This document shows, piece by piece, positions 56,975-64,000 of a stretch of DNA of 64,000 nucleotides (position 1 is the first letter of the stretch; the number at the start of each line of letters is the position of its first letter). The notes beneath the pieces are model-generated. The model ran no database searches. It was not told the origin of the DNA and saw only the letters and a program-made list of their open reading frames with translations. The translations under genes were made by a program, and so were the position numbers. Origin of the DNA: Pseudomonas viridiflava (GTDB lineage: Bacteria > Pseudomonadota > Gammaproteobacteria > Pseudomonadales > Pseudomonadaceae). Where the stretch lies: contig NZ_UTVH01000073.1 of NCBI RefSeq assembly GCF_900585905.1, positions 112,681 through 176,680 on the forward strand. Direction: 5' to 3'.

Positions 56975-57388
56975 ATGAACGATTCACGCCGCCCTTTCGA
57001 CGCCACCCAGCCAGAGCCCATTGACGATAACGAAGACCGAATGGGCTCCATGCGCGAGCTGGACTTTGACGCAGACGACACCGCACGCATTGGCGATGTC
57101 ATCGCTGAAGACGAACTGGCTCACCAGATTCCTGAAGACCGCGTTCGCGAAGCGGGCATGACCGGCGCTTCGACACCGGATCACCACAACACCAATGATG
57201 ACCTCTCGCCGGAAATCCTGATCCGCGAAGATGGCGCGCGCTCGCCTGAAGAAGCGGGTGAAGGCGGCCCTGCCGACGTTGACCTGACTGAGGTCGACGA
57301 AGACGACATTGGCGCAGGTAACGGGCTGGACGAAGAAGAATTGGCCGTGGTTGACCCGCTCGACGGCAAGTCGAAGCTGAGCGAATAA
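56975..57388 (+). CDS. Highly acidic, disordered protein of unknown function
   Basis: A 137-residue protein dominated by Asp, Glu, Gly and Pro (for example DLTEVDEDDIGAGNGLDEEELAVVDPLDGKSKLSE). It has no membrane segment and no domain I can name; databases often carry it as a 'serine kinase/phosphatase' without visible kinase motifs. GATTAGCC precedes the ATG, with weak Shine-Dalgarno. It lies between carbonic anhydrase and rimI and ends at a strong hairpin. Confidence 0.85.
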   Translation: MNDSRRPFDATQPEPIDDNEDRMGSMRELDFDADDTARIGDVIAEDELAHQIPEDRVREAGMTGASTPDHHNTNDDLSPEILIREDGARSPEEAGEGGPADVDLTEVDEDDIGAGNGLDEEELAVVDPLDGKSKLSE

Positions 57389-57399
57389 CGGCGCATTGA

Positions 57400-57424
57400 C
57401 ACGGGACCGCTCTCCGGTCCCGTG
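57400..57424. terminator. Bidirectional hairpin between convergent genes
   Basis: A perfect 10-bp stem (CACGGGACCG with CGGTCCCGTG) around a CTCTC loop, 12 bases after the acidic-protein stop and 13 before the rimI stop on the other strand. Confidence 0.7.
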
Positions 57425-57436
57425 GCATCGAGCGTG

Positions 57437-57889
57437 TTACTCGAACAGCGTGCAGGCCATGACCAGCGCGTCTTCGCGACCGCCCGCCACCGGATAGTAA
57501 TCGCGACGGCGGCCAATCTCATTGAAACCGAAGCGCTCGTAAAGGCGATACGCCGAACGATTGCTGTCGCGCAGTTCCAGAAAACATTCCCGCGCGTCGA
57601 GCTGGTAGGCGCGCGACATCAGGTGTTCAAGCAAGCAAAGACCCAGACCTCGGCCCTGGCTTTCGGGTTTGACAGTGATGTTGAGCAGGTGCGCCTCATC
57701 GATGATCACCTGCACTACACCGTGCCCGACTTGCTGACTCCCTTCGAACATCAGCCATATTTCGTAAGACTTGAGCCCGTCGAGAAAAATACCCCGGGTC
57801 CAGGGATGGCTGAAGGCTGCGTACTCAATCTTCAGTACAGCATCGAGGTCCGCTTCGGTCATGCGGCGGAACGTTACAGCATCACTCAT
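57437..57889 (-). CDS. rimI: Ribosomal protein S18 alanine N-acetyltransferase
   Basis: A 150-residue GNAT enzyme. RimI features are PWTRGIFLDGLKSYEIWL, LLNITVKPESQGRGLGLCLLEHLM and ECFLELRDSNRSAYRLYERFGFNEIGRRRDYYP. It acetylates the N-terminus of S18. Its start overlaps the end of the psi gene by eight bases, the same holD-rimI pairing as in E. coli. Confidence 0.96.
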   Translation of the reverse strand: MSDAVTFRRMTEADLDAVLKIEYAAFSHPWTRGIFLDGLKSYEIWLMFEGSQQVGHGVVQVIIDEAHLLNITVKPESQGRGLGLCLLEHLMSRAYQLDARECFLELRDSNRSAYRLYERFGFNEIGRRRDYYPVAGGREDALVMACTLFE

Positions 57890-58691
57890 CAGTCGATTTC
57901 CAGCGCGCCATCAGCCGACGCATGGCTTTCCAGACGTCAGCCTTGCGTTGCGGCTCGTCCATCAATAATTCCAGACCCGGCAACGCCCAGGCAGACCCCA
58001 GGCCGTCAACCTGCAGCTCGCTGTTATACGCCTCGGCGTTGGCCTCACCGGCGAAACGCACCGATGGCAGGCCCACCAGCCACAGGCATGCGCAGGGCTC
58101 GTCTTCCAAACGTGCGGCAACAAAACCCTGAACGAAATCGCGTGCTGCCTCGGGCCCCTGATCCATCTGACCACGCACCAGCAGCGGCCAGCGCACCGGC
58201 TCGCCGATGATCTGCGGGCTGTCCGGCAAACCGGCGGCGCGCAGCATGTCCTTGAGCAGCAGATAACCAGGGTCGCGCGTCTGAAACGGCTGCCCCGTCG
58301 GCAGCTCGGCCAGCACCAGGCAACGGCCGGCACGCAGCAGCTGCAGCGCAAAACGGGGCGGCGGCGCGGCTGGCGCTTTCGCGGGCGCCGCCGTGGTGAC
58401 CTCTTCAACGGGAGTCGATACCCGGGAAGCCGCCCCTGCCGGGCGCGGCATTTCAATTTTCGGCCGCACGCTATGCGCAGACGGCGTGATCGGCGCAGGT
58501 GCACGCTCAGGCTTTGCGACCGCTATCTGTTCAGGCGTCGCGCTGGCAATGCCAACGACTTCAGCCTCGACTTGCAGCGGGGCCAGCAGTTCAGGCCGCG
58601 AGGGCGCGGCAAAGGGCAATTCAGTGCGCGGCAGCCAATTGACCACCTGCATGGCGGTCAGATAAGCGCGGCGGCGGGACTCGTTGAGCAA
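57882..58691 (-). CDS. holD: Probable DNA polymerase III psi subunit (pseudomonad type)
   Basis: A 269-residue protein. It is twice as long as E. coli HolD (137 residues) and often labelled hypothetical or 'energy transducer TonB' for its Pro/Ala-rich middle (residues ~70-110). Position directly upstream of, and overlapping, rimI equals the E. coli holD-rimI operon. In P. aeruginosa the corresponding gene is, to my recollection, the cryptic psi subunit of the replicase. The N-terminal segment RRRAYLTAMQVVNWLPRTEL resembles the chi-binding part of psi. The C-terminal domain (CACLWLVGLPSVRF) is globular. The call rests on synteny and recollection. Confidence 0.75.
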   Translation of the reverse strand: MLNESRRRAYLTAMQVVNWLPRTELPFAAPSRPELLAPLQVEAEVVGIASATPEQIAVAKPERAPAPITPSAHSVRPKIEMPRPAGAASRVSTPVEEVTTAAPAKAPAAPPPRFALQLLRAGRCLVLAELPTGQPFQTRDPGYLLLKDMLRAAGLPDSPQIIGEPVRWPLLVRGQMDQGPEAARDFVQGFVAARLEDEPCACLWLVGLPSVRFAGEANAEAYNSELQVDGLGSAWALPGLELLMDEPQRKADVWKAMRRLMARWKSTDE

Positions 58692-58834
58692 AGGTCAGCC
58701 ACCTGTGGATTCGTCAGGCGCACGATTCTACAGTCGTTCGCGGGTTCGTGCCGCAGTAGATCACCGGCAGGTGAAATCTCAGCGCCCTGATGCAGTACAA
58801 TCGGCGTTTTTATTTGCCAACGGTCGGCCTGACA

Positions 58835-60103
58835 ATGATCGAACCCAAGCGCGTCCTGCGCGCCCTTGCCGAACACTGGGCACTTCTTGAGCCGCTGTGC
58901 GAACACTTTGACCAGGGCACCTTGAGCCTGAGCGAACTGCGCCTGCAGCTGGCGGCGCAACAGCTGGACAGCACACCTCAGGACATCACCCATCTGCTGG
59001 ATGTGTGGATCCGCCTGGACATCCTCGTCCCGGTGGCCAAAAGCCCCAATCGTTTCGAGCTCAACGCGCAGATCCATGATTTTCTCTCGTACCTGCGCCG
59101 CGAGCACCGCCTGGGGCTGTGCCTGGAAATCGAAGCCTACCTACGGCATCTGGAGCGCCTGGCCGGGTACATTCAGGACGCGTTCGACATCCGCGATGCC
59201 AACGACCTGGCGCGCCAATTGCGCCTGCTCGACATGCGCGTGCGTGATGTGCTGAAGAAGCTCGCCAACGACGAACAGGCCCTGGTAGCCGTGGCCGACC
59301 GGGCCAAGACCAGCGACCGGCAGATTCCGCTGCGCCAGCGTTACGCCGAGGTTCTGGCGACGTGGGATGAGTACGTCGAGCCAATGATCCAGCTGGTCAA
59401 CGCTGACGGTGCTTTCGAGCAAGGCGTGCGCAAGGTCGAAAACGTCCTGCTGCGCCTGCTGACCGAGCAACAGCGTCTGGGCCATCTGGTGGACGACGAC
59501 ATGTTGCTGCGCACCCACGCGCGCATCCTCGAAATGCAGACCAGCGCCCAGTTGACCTTGCGACATGCCCGCGAGCTGCTGCTGCCGCTGCGCGAAGAAG
59601 CCCGGCGCCACAATGCGGTCACCCGCGGCGCGGCGCTGGCGTTGTCGGCCATCCGCCGCAAAGGGCTGGATGCCGTGCCACAGGCTGCAATGCCGCTGTT
59701 CACTCGGCCGCAGAGCACGTTTCTGGGCAGCGCCAGTCAGGTCGAAGCCTACGTCTACGCGCTGGCACGCTTTGAACCCAAACCGGCGAAATTCCCCAAG
59801 GCTGGCAGCAAACGCACAGGCGACTCACCGCAGGCGCCGCGCACGGTCAAGGAAATGCTCGAACGCTGCGAAGACGCCCTGCCGCTGCCGGACCTGATGG
59901 TCTGGCTGCTGGAGCAGGAGCCAGAGGGCGCGACGGACGAATTGCTGTACTGGTTCTCGCGCCTGTCTCGCGACAAGCGCTTTGCTCGCGAGCGTCTCGA
60001 ACGTCGTGATTATTTCACTCAGGAGCATCAGGTCAGCCTGCGCTCCTTCGCCCTGCTCTCCAGCAGTGATGAGCACACGGGGAATCCTGTCCATGCATCT
60101 TGA
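58835..60103 (+). CDS. mksF: Condensin MksF, kleisin subunit
   Basis: A 422-residue, mainly helical protein beginning MIEPKRVLRALAEHWALLEPLCEHFDQGTLSLSELRLQL. It matches the kleisin-like MksF of the MksBEF condensin by length, order and content. MksF bridges the MksB heads and binds MksE. The start at 58835 is preferred over 58790. It overlaps mksE by 11 bases. Confidence 0.92.
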   Translation: MIEPKRVLRALAEHWALLEPLCEHFDQGTLSLSELRLQLAAQQLDSTPQDITHLLDVWIRLDILVPVAKSPNRFELNAQIHDFLSYLRREHRLGLCLEIEAYLRHLERLAGYIQDAFDIRDANDLARQLRLLDMRVRDVLKKLANDEQALVAVADRAKTSDRQIPLRQRYAEVLATWDEYVEPMIQLVNADGAFEQGVRKVENVLLRLLTEQQRLGHLVDDDMLLRTHARILEMQTSAQLTLRHARELLLPLREEARRHNAVTRGAALALSAIRRKGLDAVPQAAMPLFTRPQSTFLGSASQVEAYVYALARFEPKPAKFPKAGSKRTGDSPQAPRTVKEMLERCEDALPLPDLMVWLLEQEPEGATDELLYWFSRLSRDKRFARERLERRDYFTQEHQVSLRSFALLSSSDEHTGNPVHAS

Positions 60104-60806
60104 TCTGTCCGAAATGTCCCAGCTGGCGCCGATCTTTCGCGAGCTGTTCAAAGGTTTTCACATCAGCCGCCGCGACCCCGAGCTGTATGCGCAATTGTCC
60201 AATTCCCAGGATCAATACCGCACGCTGTTCAAGGCGCTGGGCTTCGAGCTGGTCTGCGACACACGCGGTTTCTACTATTTCGTGCCTGAGCTGGCCACAG
60301 CCCAGGTCAACAAGACCGCGCAGCGGCTGGCGCTGTTCACTTTCATTCTGGTCGAGCATCTGGCCGATCAGGGTCGCGACCCGGTGGCCGTGCTCGATGG
60401 CGGCAGCCTGGGCCGCGACGAACTGCCCTCGCTGCTGGAAAAGTACCGCGATCTGTTTCTGCAAGCGGAAGTCCAGACTCAGGAAGAGCTGGAAGAAAAG
60501 ATCATGCGCCGCATGACGCAGTTGGGCTTTGCCGCTGAAGAAAACGGCGTCTACCGCTTTCTGCCGCCCATGCATCGTTTCCTCGATGTCTGCCTTTCTG
60601 TGCAGCAGGACCGCGATCTGGCGGCCAGCCTGCACAGCGTGTTGCCATTGCCCACGCCCGTGCTGATCGACAACGACAGCGATGAACAGCTGCTGCACAC
60701 CGATGATCCTCTGGATCTTGCCGAGTTCGATGAAACGCCGGAAAGCGACGAACAGGCGCTCGCTCGTGCCATCGCTGAAGAACAACAACGGGAGACCGAC
60801 GCATGA
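60093..60806 (+). CDS. mksE: Condensin MksE, winged-helix subunit
   Basis: A 237-residue protein (MHLDLSEMSQLAPIFRELFKGFHISRRDPELYAQLSNSQDQY). The body has tandem winged-helix-like parts; the C-terminus is strongly acidic (DNDSDEQLLHTDDPLDLAEFDETPESDEQ). MksE binds the MksF kleisin. The ATG lies inside the end of mksF and its stop overlaps the mksB start (ATGA), so the three genes are translationally linked. Confidence 0.92.
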   Translation: MHLDLSEMSQLAPIFRELFKGFHISRRDPELYAQLSNSQDQYRTLFKALGFELVCDTRGFYYFVPELATAQVNKTAQRLALFTFILVEHLADQGRDPVAVLDGGSLGRDELPSLLEKYRDLFLQAEVQTQEELEEKIMRRMTQLGFAAEENGVYRFLPPMHRFLDVCLSVQQDRDLAASLHSVLPLPTPVLIDNDSDEQLLHTDDPLDLAEFDETPESDEQALARAIAEEQQRETDA

Positions 60807-63634
60807 GCCAGGAACGCTACGGCATCCGCCGTTTTGCCTTGTTGAATACCGCAGGTTACAGCCTCGGCCTGTTCCCGCTGGAGCACCCGCTGTCGGTGTA
60901 CGGCGCGAACAACCTGGGCAAAAGCGCATCGATCAACGCCCTGCAATTCCCGATTCTGGCGCGCATGTCGGACATGAGTTTCGGCAAATACAGCCTTGAA
61001 CAGTCACGCCGCTTCTACTTCGCCTCAGACACCAGTTATATCCTGGTGGAAGTGGCGCTGCCCCACGGCCCTCACGTCATCGGCGTGGTCGGACGCGGCC
61101 CTGGCGGCGGTTTTGGTCACCAGTTCTTTGCCTACGCAGGCGAGCTGGACTTGGGCCATTATCAGAAAAACGACACCTGCCTGCGGCAAAAAGAGCTGTT
61201 CAGCAACCTCGAAAGCCAGGGCCTGAAAGCCTACGAACTCAAGCCAGACGAATTGCGTCGTTTGCTAGTGGGCGGGCACACCTCGATCCCACTGGACCTG
61301 ACGCTGATTCCGCTACGCTCCACCAGCGAACAGAGCCTGAAGACTTTCCGCGCGCTGTTCATCAACCTGCTGCACATGCGTGAGATCACTGCGGCCAAGC
61401 TCAAACAGTTGTTCCTCGACGCGTTCGAGCACAGCTTGCGTTCCGGCAGCGTGGATTACATTGCCGCCTGCGAAGAGGCGTTTCGCGACGTGCGCCGCAT
61501 GGAGCAGGATTACAACGCACTGGTAAAGGCCGGGCCGCTGGTTGAAGCCCTCGCGGCGGGCGTGGCGCAACGTGACCTGTTGCGCGGCAAGCTGCATCGA
61601 CTTTCGCCCCTGCTGGACGCACTGCTGGGGACATGGCAGGACTATTCCGGCGCGCGCAAGGAAGAGCTGGTCATCCAGGCCGAGCACTACCGCAACCAGC
61701 AGGATGCACTGCAGAACGATCAGCGTGGCAGCACTCAGGAACTGATGCGCCTTGAGCGGGAAATCAGCAGCCTGCAGCGCTGGATTGGCGAGCTGTCGGT
61801 GTTGAAGAACCGCTTCGCCCTGATCGAAAACGCCAAGGTCCTGGAACAGCAGTTGCTGGCGGCCAAGGATGCCCACGACGAACTGGCCGGTGCGCTGGCG
61901 CAATCGCGTCAGTTCAGCGCCGAAGACCTCGACGAACGTTTGCGCGATCTGGAAAAGCGCCTGAAATCGGTCAGACAGCAACTCGATCATGCCGACAACA
62001 ACAGCTATGCCCGCCTGCGTGAAGAATTCTCCCAGCCAGACGTCGAGCGCCTGATGCGCCTGTTCAACAGCGCCCTGTTTAGCTTGCCGCTGGGCGAGCA
62101 AGGCATCGCGCTGGACGATGGCGACGCCTGGGTCAAATCCCTGGAAACGATCCTCGATAGCTTCAAGGGTGATCAGTTCCAGGTGCCGGGTCTCTCGATC
62201 AACCTGTCTAACATCGAGCCCCCTGCCCTGCAGGCTCTGGCAGACCGCGCAGCATTGCGCGACCAGAAAGAGCGTCTGGAAAAGGAGCTCAAACAGCTCA
62301 AGACCCAGCAAGCCGTCGCGGCCGACCGCGCCGCCAGCAAGACGCAAACCGAAGCGCTGTACCAAGAGGTGCTCGACGCACAAAAGGCACTGGAAGATTT
62401 CCGTCGCTGCCATACACTCAGCGCGGAAGAAAGCGACAAACTGGAACAGCTGGCGCAGATGGAAGCCGCCCAGGACGAGCTCAAGCGCTCCAGTGATGCC
62501 TTCACCGAGCGCGTGCAGCAGTTGTCGGCGAAGCTGCAACTGGTTGCCCGCCAGATTGGCGACATGGAGTCCAAGCAACGCACCCTGGATGATGCGCTAC
62601 GCCGTCGCCAGCTGCTGCCCGCTGATCTGCCGTTCGGTACGCCGTTCATGGACCCGGTGGATGATTCGCTGGATAACCTTTTGCCGCTGCTTAACGACTA
62701 CCAGGACAGCTGGCAGGGTTTGCTACGCAGCGATGGCCAGATCGAAGCGCTGTACGCGCAGGTACGCCTCAAAGGCGTGGCCAAGTTCGACAGCGAGGAG
62801 GACGTCGAGCGCCGCTTGAAGTTGCTGATCAATGCATACGCACACCGCACCGACGAAGCGCTGACCCTGGGCAAGGCGCGACGCGCAGCCGTCACCGACA
62901 TCGCGCGCACCCTGCGCAATATCCGCAGTGACTATGACAGCCTTGAGCACCAACTGGCCCTGTTCAATCGTGAGATCAACAAACGACAGGTGTCCAACCT
63001 CGCCAGCTTCCGCATCGTCCTGGCGCCCAATAAAGAAGCGCTCAAGCATATCGACCAGATCATCCACAGCGCCGGACAATACGAAGAAGGCGAAACGCTG
63101 TCAGTGTTCGACCTGAGCCAGAGTGCCGAACAGGACAACAAGAACGAAGAAGCCAAGGAGTATCTGGCTCGCCTGGTGGCCGCCAACCATAATCAACTGG
63201 GCCTGAAAGATCTTTTTGAGCTGGCGTTCGAAATCACCAAGGTCAATGGCCAGCCGGTGATCCATACCGATATCGATGGCGCAGCGTCCAACGGCACGAC
63301 GATGACCATCAAGGCGCTGACCAACATGTACCTGTTATTGCACTTGATGGACCGCGACCAGGCAGGTCGCGTGCGTCTGCCTTACTACCTTGACGAAGCG
63401 GCTGATATCGACGAGAAGAACCAGGCGGCCCTGCTGGAGACCAGTCTGCAACTGGGCTTCGTGCCTATTCTGGCCAGCGTCAAACCCCAGGTGTCCGCCC
63501 ATGTCGCCATCGATCTGGAAGGCGGCAGCGGACCTAACGGGATCTACATCGACGAAGCGGACTGGAAATACATCCGCCGACGCGATGAAGACAAGGTGGT
63601 TGTGGTAGAGGCTGCTGAAGAAGCTGCTGATTGA
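60803..63634 (+). CDS. mksB: Condensin MksB, SMC-like ATPase
   Basis: A 943-residue SMC-like ATPase. Walker A GANNLGKS is at residues 34-41. Long coiled-coil arms cover roughly 220-760. The C-terminal head has GAASNGTTMTIKALTNMYLLLHLM in the signature position and Walker B YYLDEAADID with Asp864-Glu865. MksB extrudes or clamps DNA with MksE and MksF for chromosome organisation and plasmid restriction. No MksG nuclease gene follows; the operon ends at a terminator 22 bases downstream. Confidence 0.95.
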   Translation: MSQERYGIRRFALLNTAGYSLGLFPLEHPLSVYGANNLGKSASINALQFPILARMSDMSFGKYSLEQSRRFYFASDTSYILVEVALPHGPHVIGVVGRGPGGGFGHQFFAYAGELDLGHYQKNDTCLRQKELFSNLESQGLKAYELKPDELRRLLVGGHTSIPLDLTLIPLRSTSEQSLKTFRALFINLLHMREITAAKLKQLFLDAFEHSLRSGSVDYIAACEEAFRDVRRMEQDYNALVKAGPLVEALAAGVAQRDLLRGKLHRLSPLLDALLGTWQDYSGARKEELVIQAEHYRNQQDALQNDQRGSTQELMRLEREISSLQRWIGELSVLKNRFALIENAKVLEQQLLAAKDAHDELAGALAQSRQFSAEDLDERLRDLEKRLKSVRQQLDHADNNSYARLREEFSQPDVERLMRLFNSALFSLPLGEQGIALDDGDAWVKSLETILDSFKGDQFQVPGLSINLSNIEPPALQALADRAALRDQKERLEKELKQLKTQQAVAADRAASKTQTEALYQEVLDAQKALEDFRRCHTLSAEESDKLEQLAQMEAAQDELKRSSDAFTERVQQLSAKLQLVARQIGDMESKQRTLDDALRRRQLLPADLPFGTPFMDPVDDSLDNLLPLLNDYQDSWQGLLRSDGQIEALYAQVRLKGVAKFDSEEDVERRLKLLINAYAHRTDEALTLGKARRAAVTDIARTLRNIRSDYDSLEHQLALFNREINKRQVSNLASFRIVLAPNKEALKHIDQIIHSAGQYEEGETLSVFDLSQSAEQDNKNEEAKEYLARLVAANHNQLGLKDLFELAFEITKVNGQPVIHTDIDGAASNGTTMTIKALTNMYLLLHLMDRDQAGRVRLPYYLDEAADIDEKNQAALLETSLQLGFVPILASVKPQVSAHVAIDLEGGSGPNGIYIDEADWKYIRRRDEDKVVVVEAAEEAAD

Positions 63635-63655
63635 GGTAAGGTCAGGTGACTACAG

Positions 63656-63682
63656 GGCCGCATGCGAATGCGGCCTTTTTTA
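63656..63682 (+). terminator. Terminator of the mksFEB operon
   Basis: An 8-bp perfect stem, GGCCGCAT (63656-63663) with ATGCGGCC (63668-63675), loop GCGA, followed by seven T. Confidence 0.93.
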
Positions 63683-63748
63683 TTACGCGGATTTTGCGCG
63701 TGTAGATGGCCGTGGGATCTGCTTTGGAATCGATTGTGGACCAGGCCG

Positions 63749-63841
63749 TAGGATTGGCTTTAGCCGGGAAGGCGTCATTTCTAACGCCTCATCTTTAGCG
63801 GCTGTACTGGCCTCTTCCCGGCTAAAGCCGATCCCACGGCT
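63749..63841. repeat. Long imperfect inverted repeat, REP-like
   Basis: GTAGGATTGGCTTTAGCCGG pairs with CCGGCTAAAGCCGATCCCAC at the right end, closing a loop of about 50 bases. It lies between the mks terminator and the rRNA terminator and resembles the second Pseudomonas REP type. Confidence 0.7.
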
Positions 63842-63879
63842 AGTCGCAAGTTGCCAACCTTCTCCACGCGCACAAACAA

Positions 63880-63909
63880 AACCCCTGAACGCGTAAGCGA
63901 TCAGGGGTT
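63880..63909 (-). terminator. rRNA operon terminator
   Basis: AACCCCTGA (63880-63888) pairs perfectly with TCAGGGGTT (63901-63909). It lies just downstream, on the minus strand, of the 5S rRNA 3' end, followed by TTTGTTTG on that strand. Confidence 0.85.
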
Positions 63910-63921
63910 CTGGAATTTAAT

Positions 63922-64000
63922 CTTGACGATGACCTACTCTCACATGGGGAAACCCCACACTACCATCGGCGATGCATCGTTTCACTGCTGAGTTCGGGAT
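63922..64000 (-). rRNA. rrf: 5S ribosomal RNA, 3' portion only
   Basis: On the minus strand the sequence reads ATCCCGAACTCAGCAGTGAA through CGATGCATCGCCGATGGTAG to GAGAGTAGGTCATCGTCAAG, the 3' two thirds of Pseudomonas 5S rRNA. The 5' end and the rest of the rRNA operon lie beyond the window. Confidence 0.97.

Noticed and set aside
57882..58691. Energy transducer TonB
   Set aside because: The Pro/Ala-rich middle is TonB-like only in composition. There is no N-terminal membrane anchor and no TonB C-terminal domain motif.

Overview
The window looks like a chromosome segment of a plant-associated Pseudomonas, most likely of the P. syringae group. Base composition is mostly about 60-65% G+C and Pseudomonas REP-type palindromes occur between genes. 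A textbook hrp box (HrpL-dependent type III secretion promoter) sits at 5088-5115. The right end carries the block carbonic anhydrase, acidic protein, rimI, psi subunit, mksFEB and rRNA operon, an order I recall from P. aeruginosa. No complete insertion sequence, integrase, CRISPR array or prophage was seen.

Layout. 1-6.5 kb: 3' part of a tRNA-Met with terminator, a small XRE regulator, an ankyrin/coiled-coil protein, a DUF4260/LysR divergent pair, then two divergent candidate type III effectors. One is hydrophobic (3088-4734) and one has a Fic motif (5192-6502). 6.6-11.9 kb: small metabolic genes, a MocR/EamA divergent pair, LysR and RidA. 11.9-18.6 kb: a galactofuranose glycan cluster of ABC exporter, glycoside hydrolase, UDP-galactopyranose mutase and glycosyltransferase, with galE divergent. 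18.7-32.0 kb: a glutathione-linked oxidoreductase, two c-di-GMP enzymes, MFS, three LysR-type or partner genes and stress-type small proteins. 32.3-38.1 kb: a metal-handling cluster (PCuAC, SCO, PepSY, DUF2946) divergent from a TonB-dependent receptor with a low-GC, apparently exchanged barrel. 38.1-39.0 kb: a tandem array of seven ~124 bp REP units. 39.0-45.9 kb: SnoaL-like protein, katG, PhoD-like phosphatase, a secreted unknown and a LysR.

46.0-52.9 kb is catabolic. An MFS transporter is translationally coupled to a glucarate-dehydratase-like enzyme. An NCS1 permease is divergent from a GntR regulator coupled to an Asp/Glu/hydantoin racemase, with two identical GTATAC-centred operators. 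A TauE/SafE permease follows. 53-56 kb holds a chemoreceptor and a secreted Cys-containing unknown. 56.2-64 kb is core genome: carbonic anhydrase, an acidic protein, rimI with the cryptic pseudomonad DNA polymerase III psi gene, the MksF-MksE-MksB condensin operon, and the 3' end of a 5S rRNA gene on the minus strand.

From memory of P. aeruginosa, tRNA-Met and the carbonic anhydrase gene lie only a few genes apart there. On that basis roughly 56 kb between them here behaves as an accessory block, with effector-like genes nearest the tRNA. All functional calls rest on reading translated sequence and motifs; no database search was possible.
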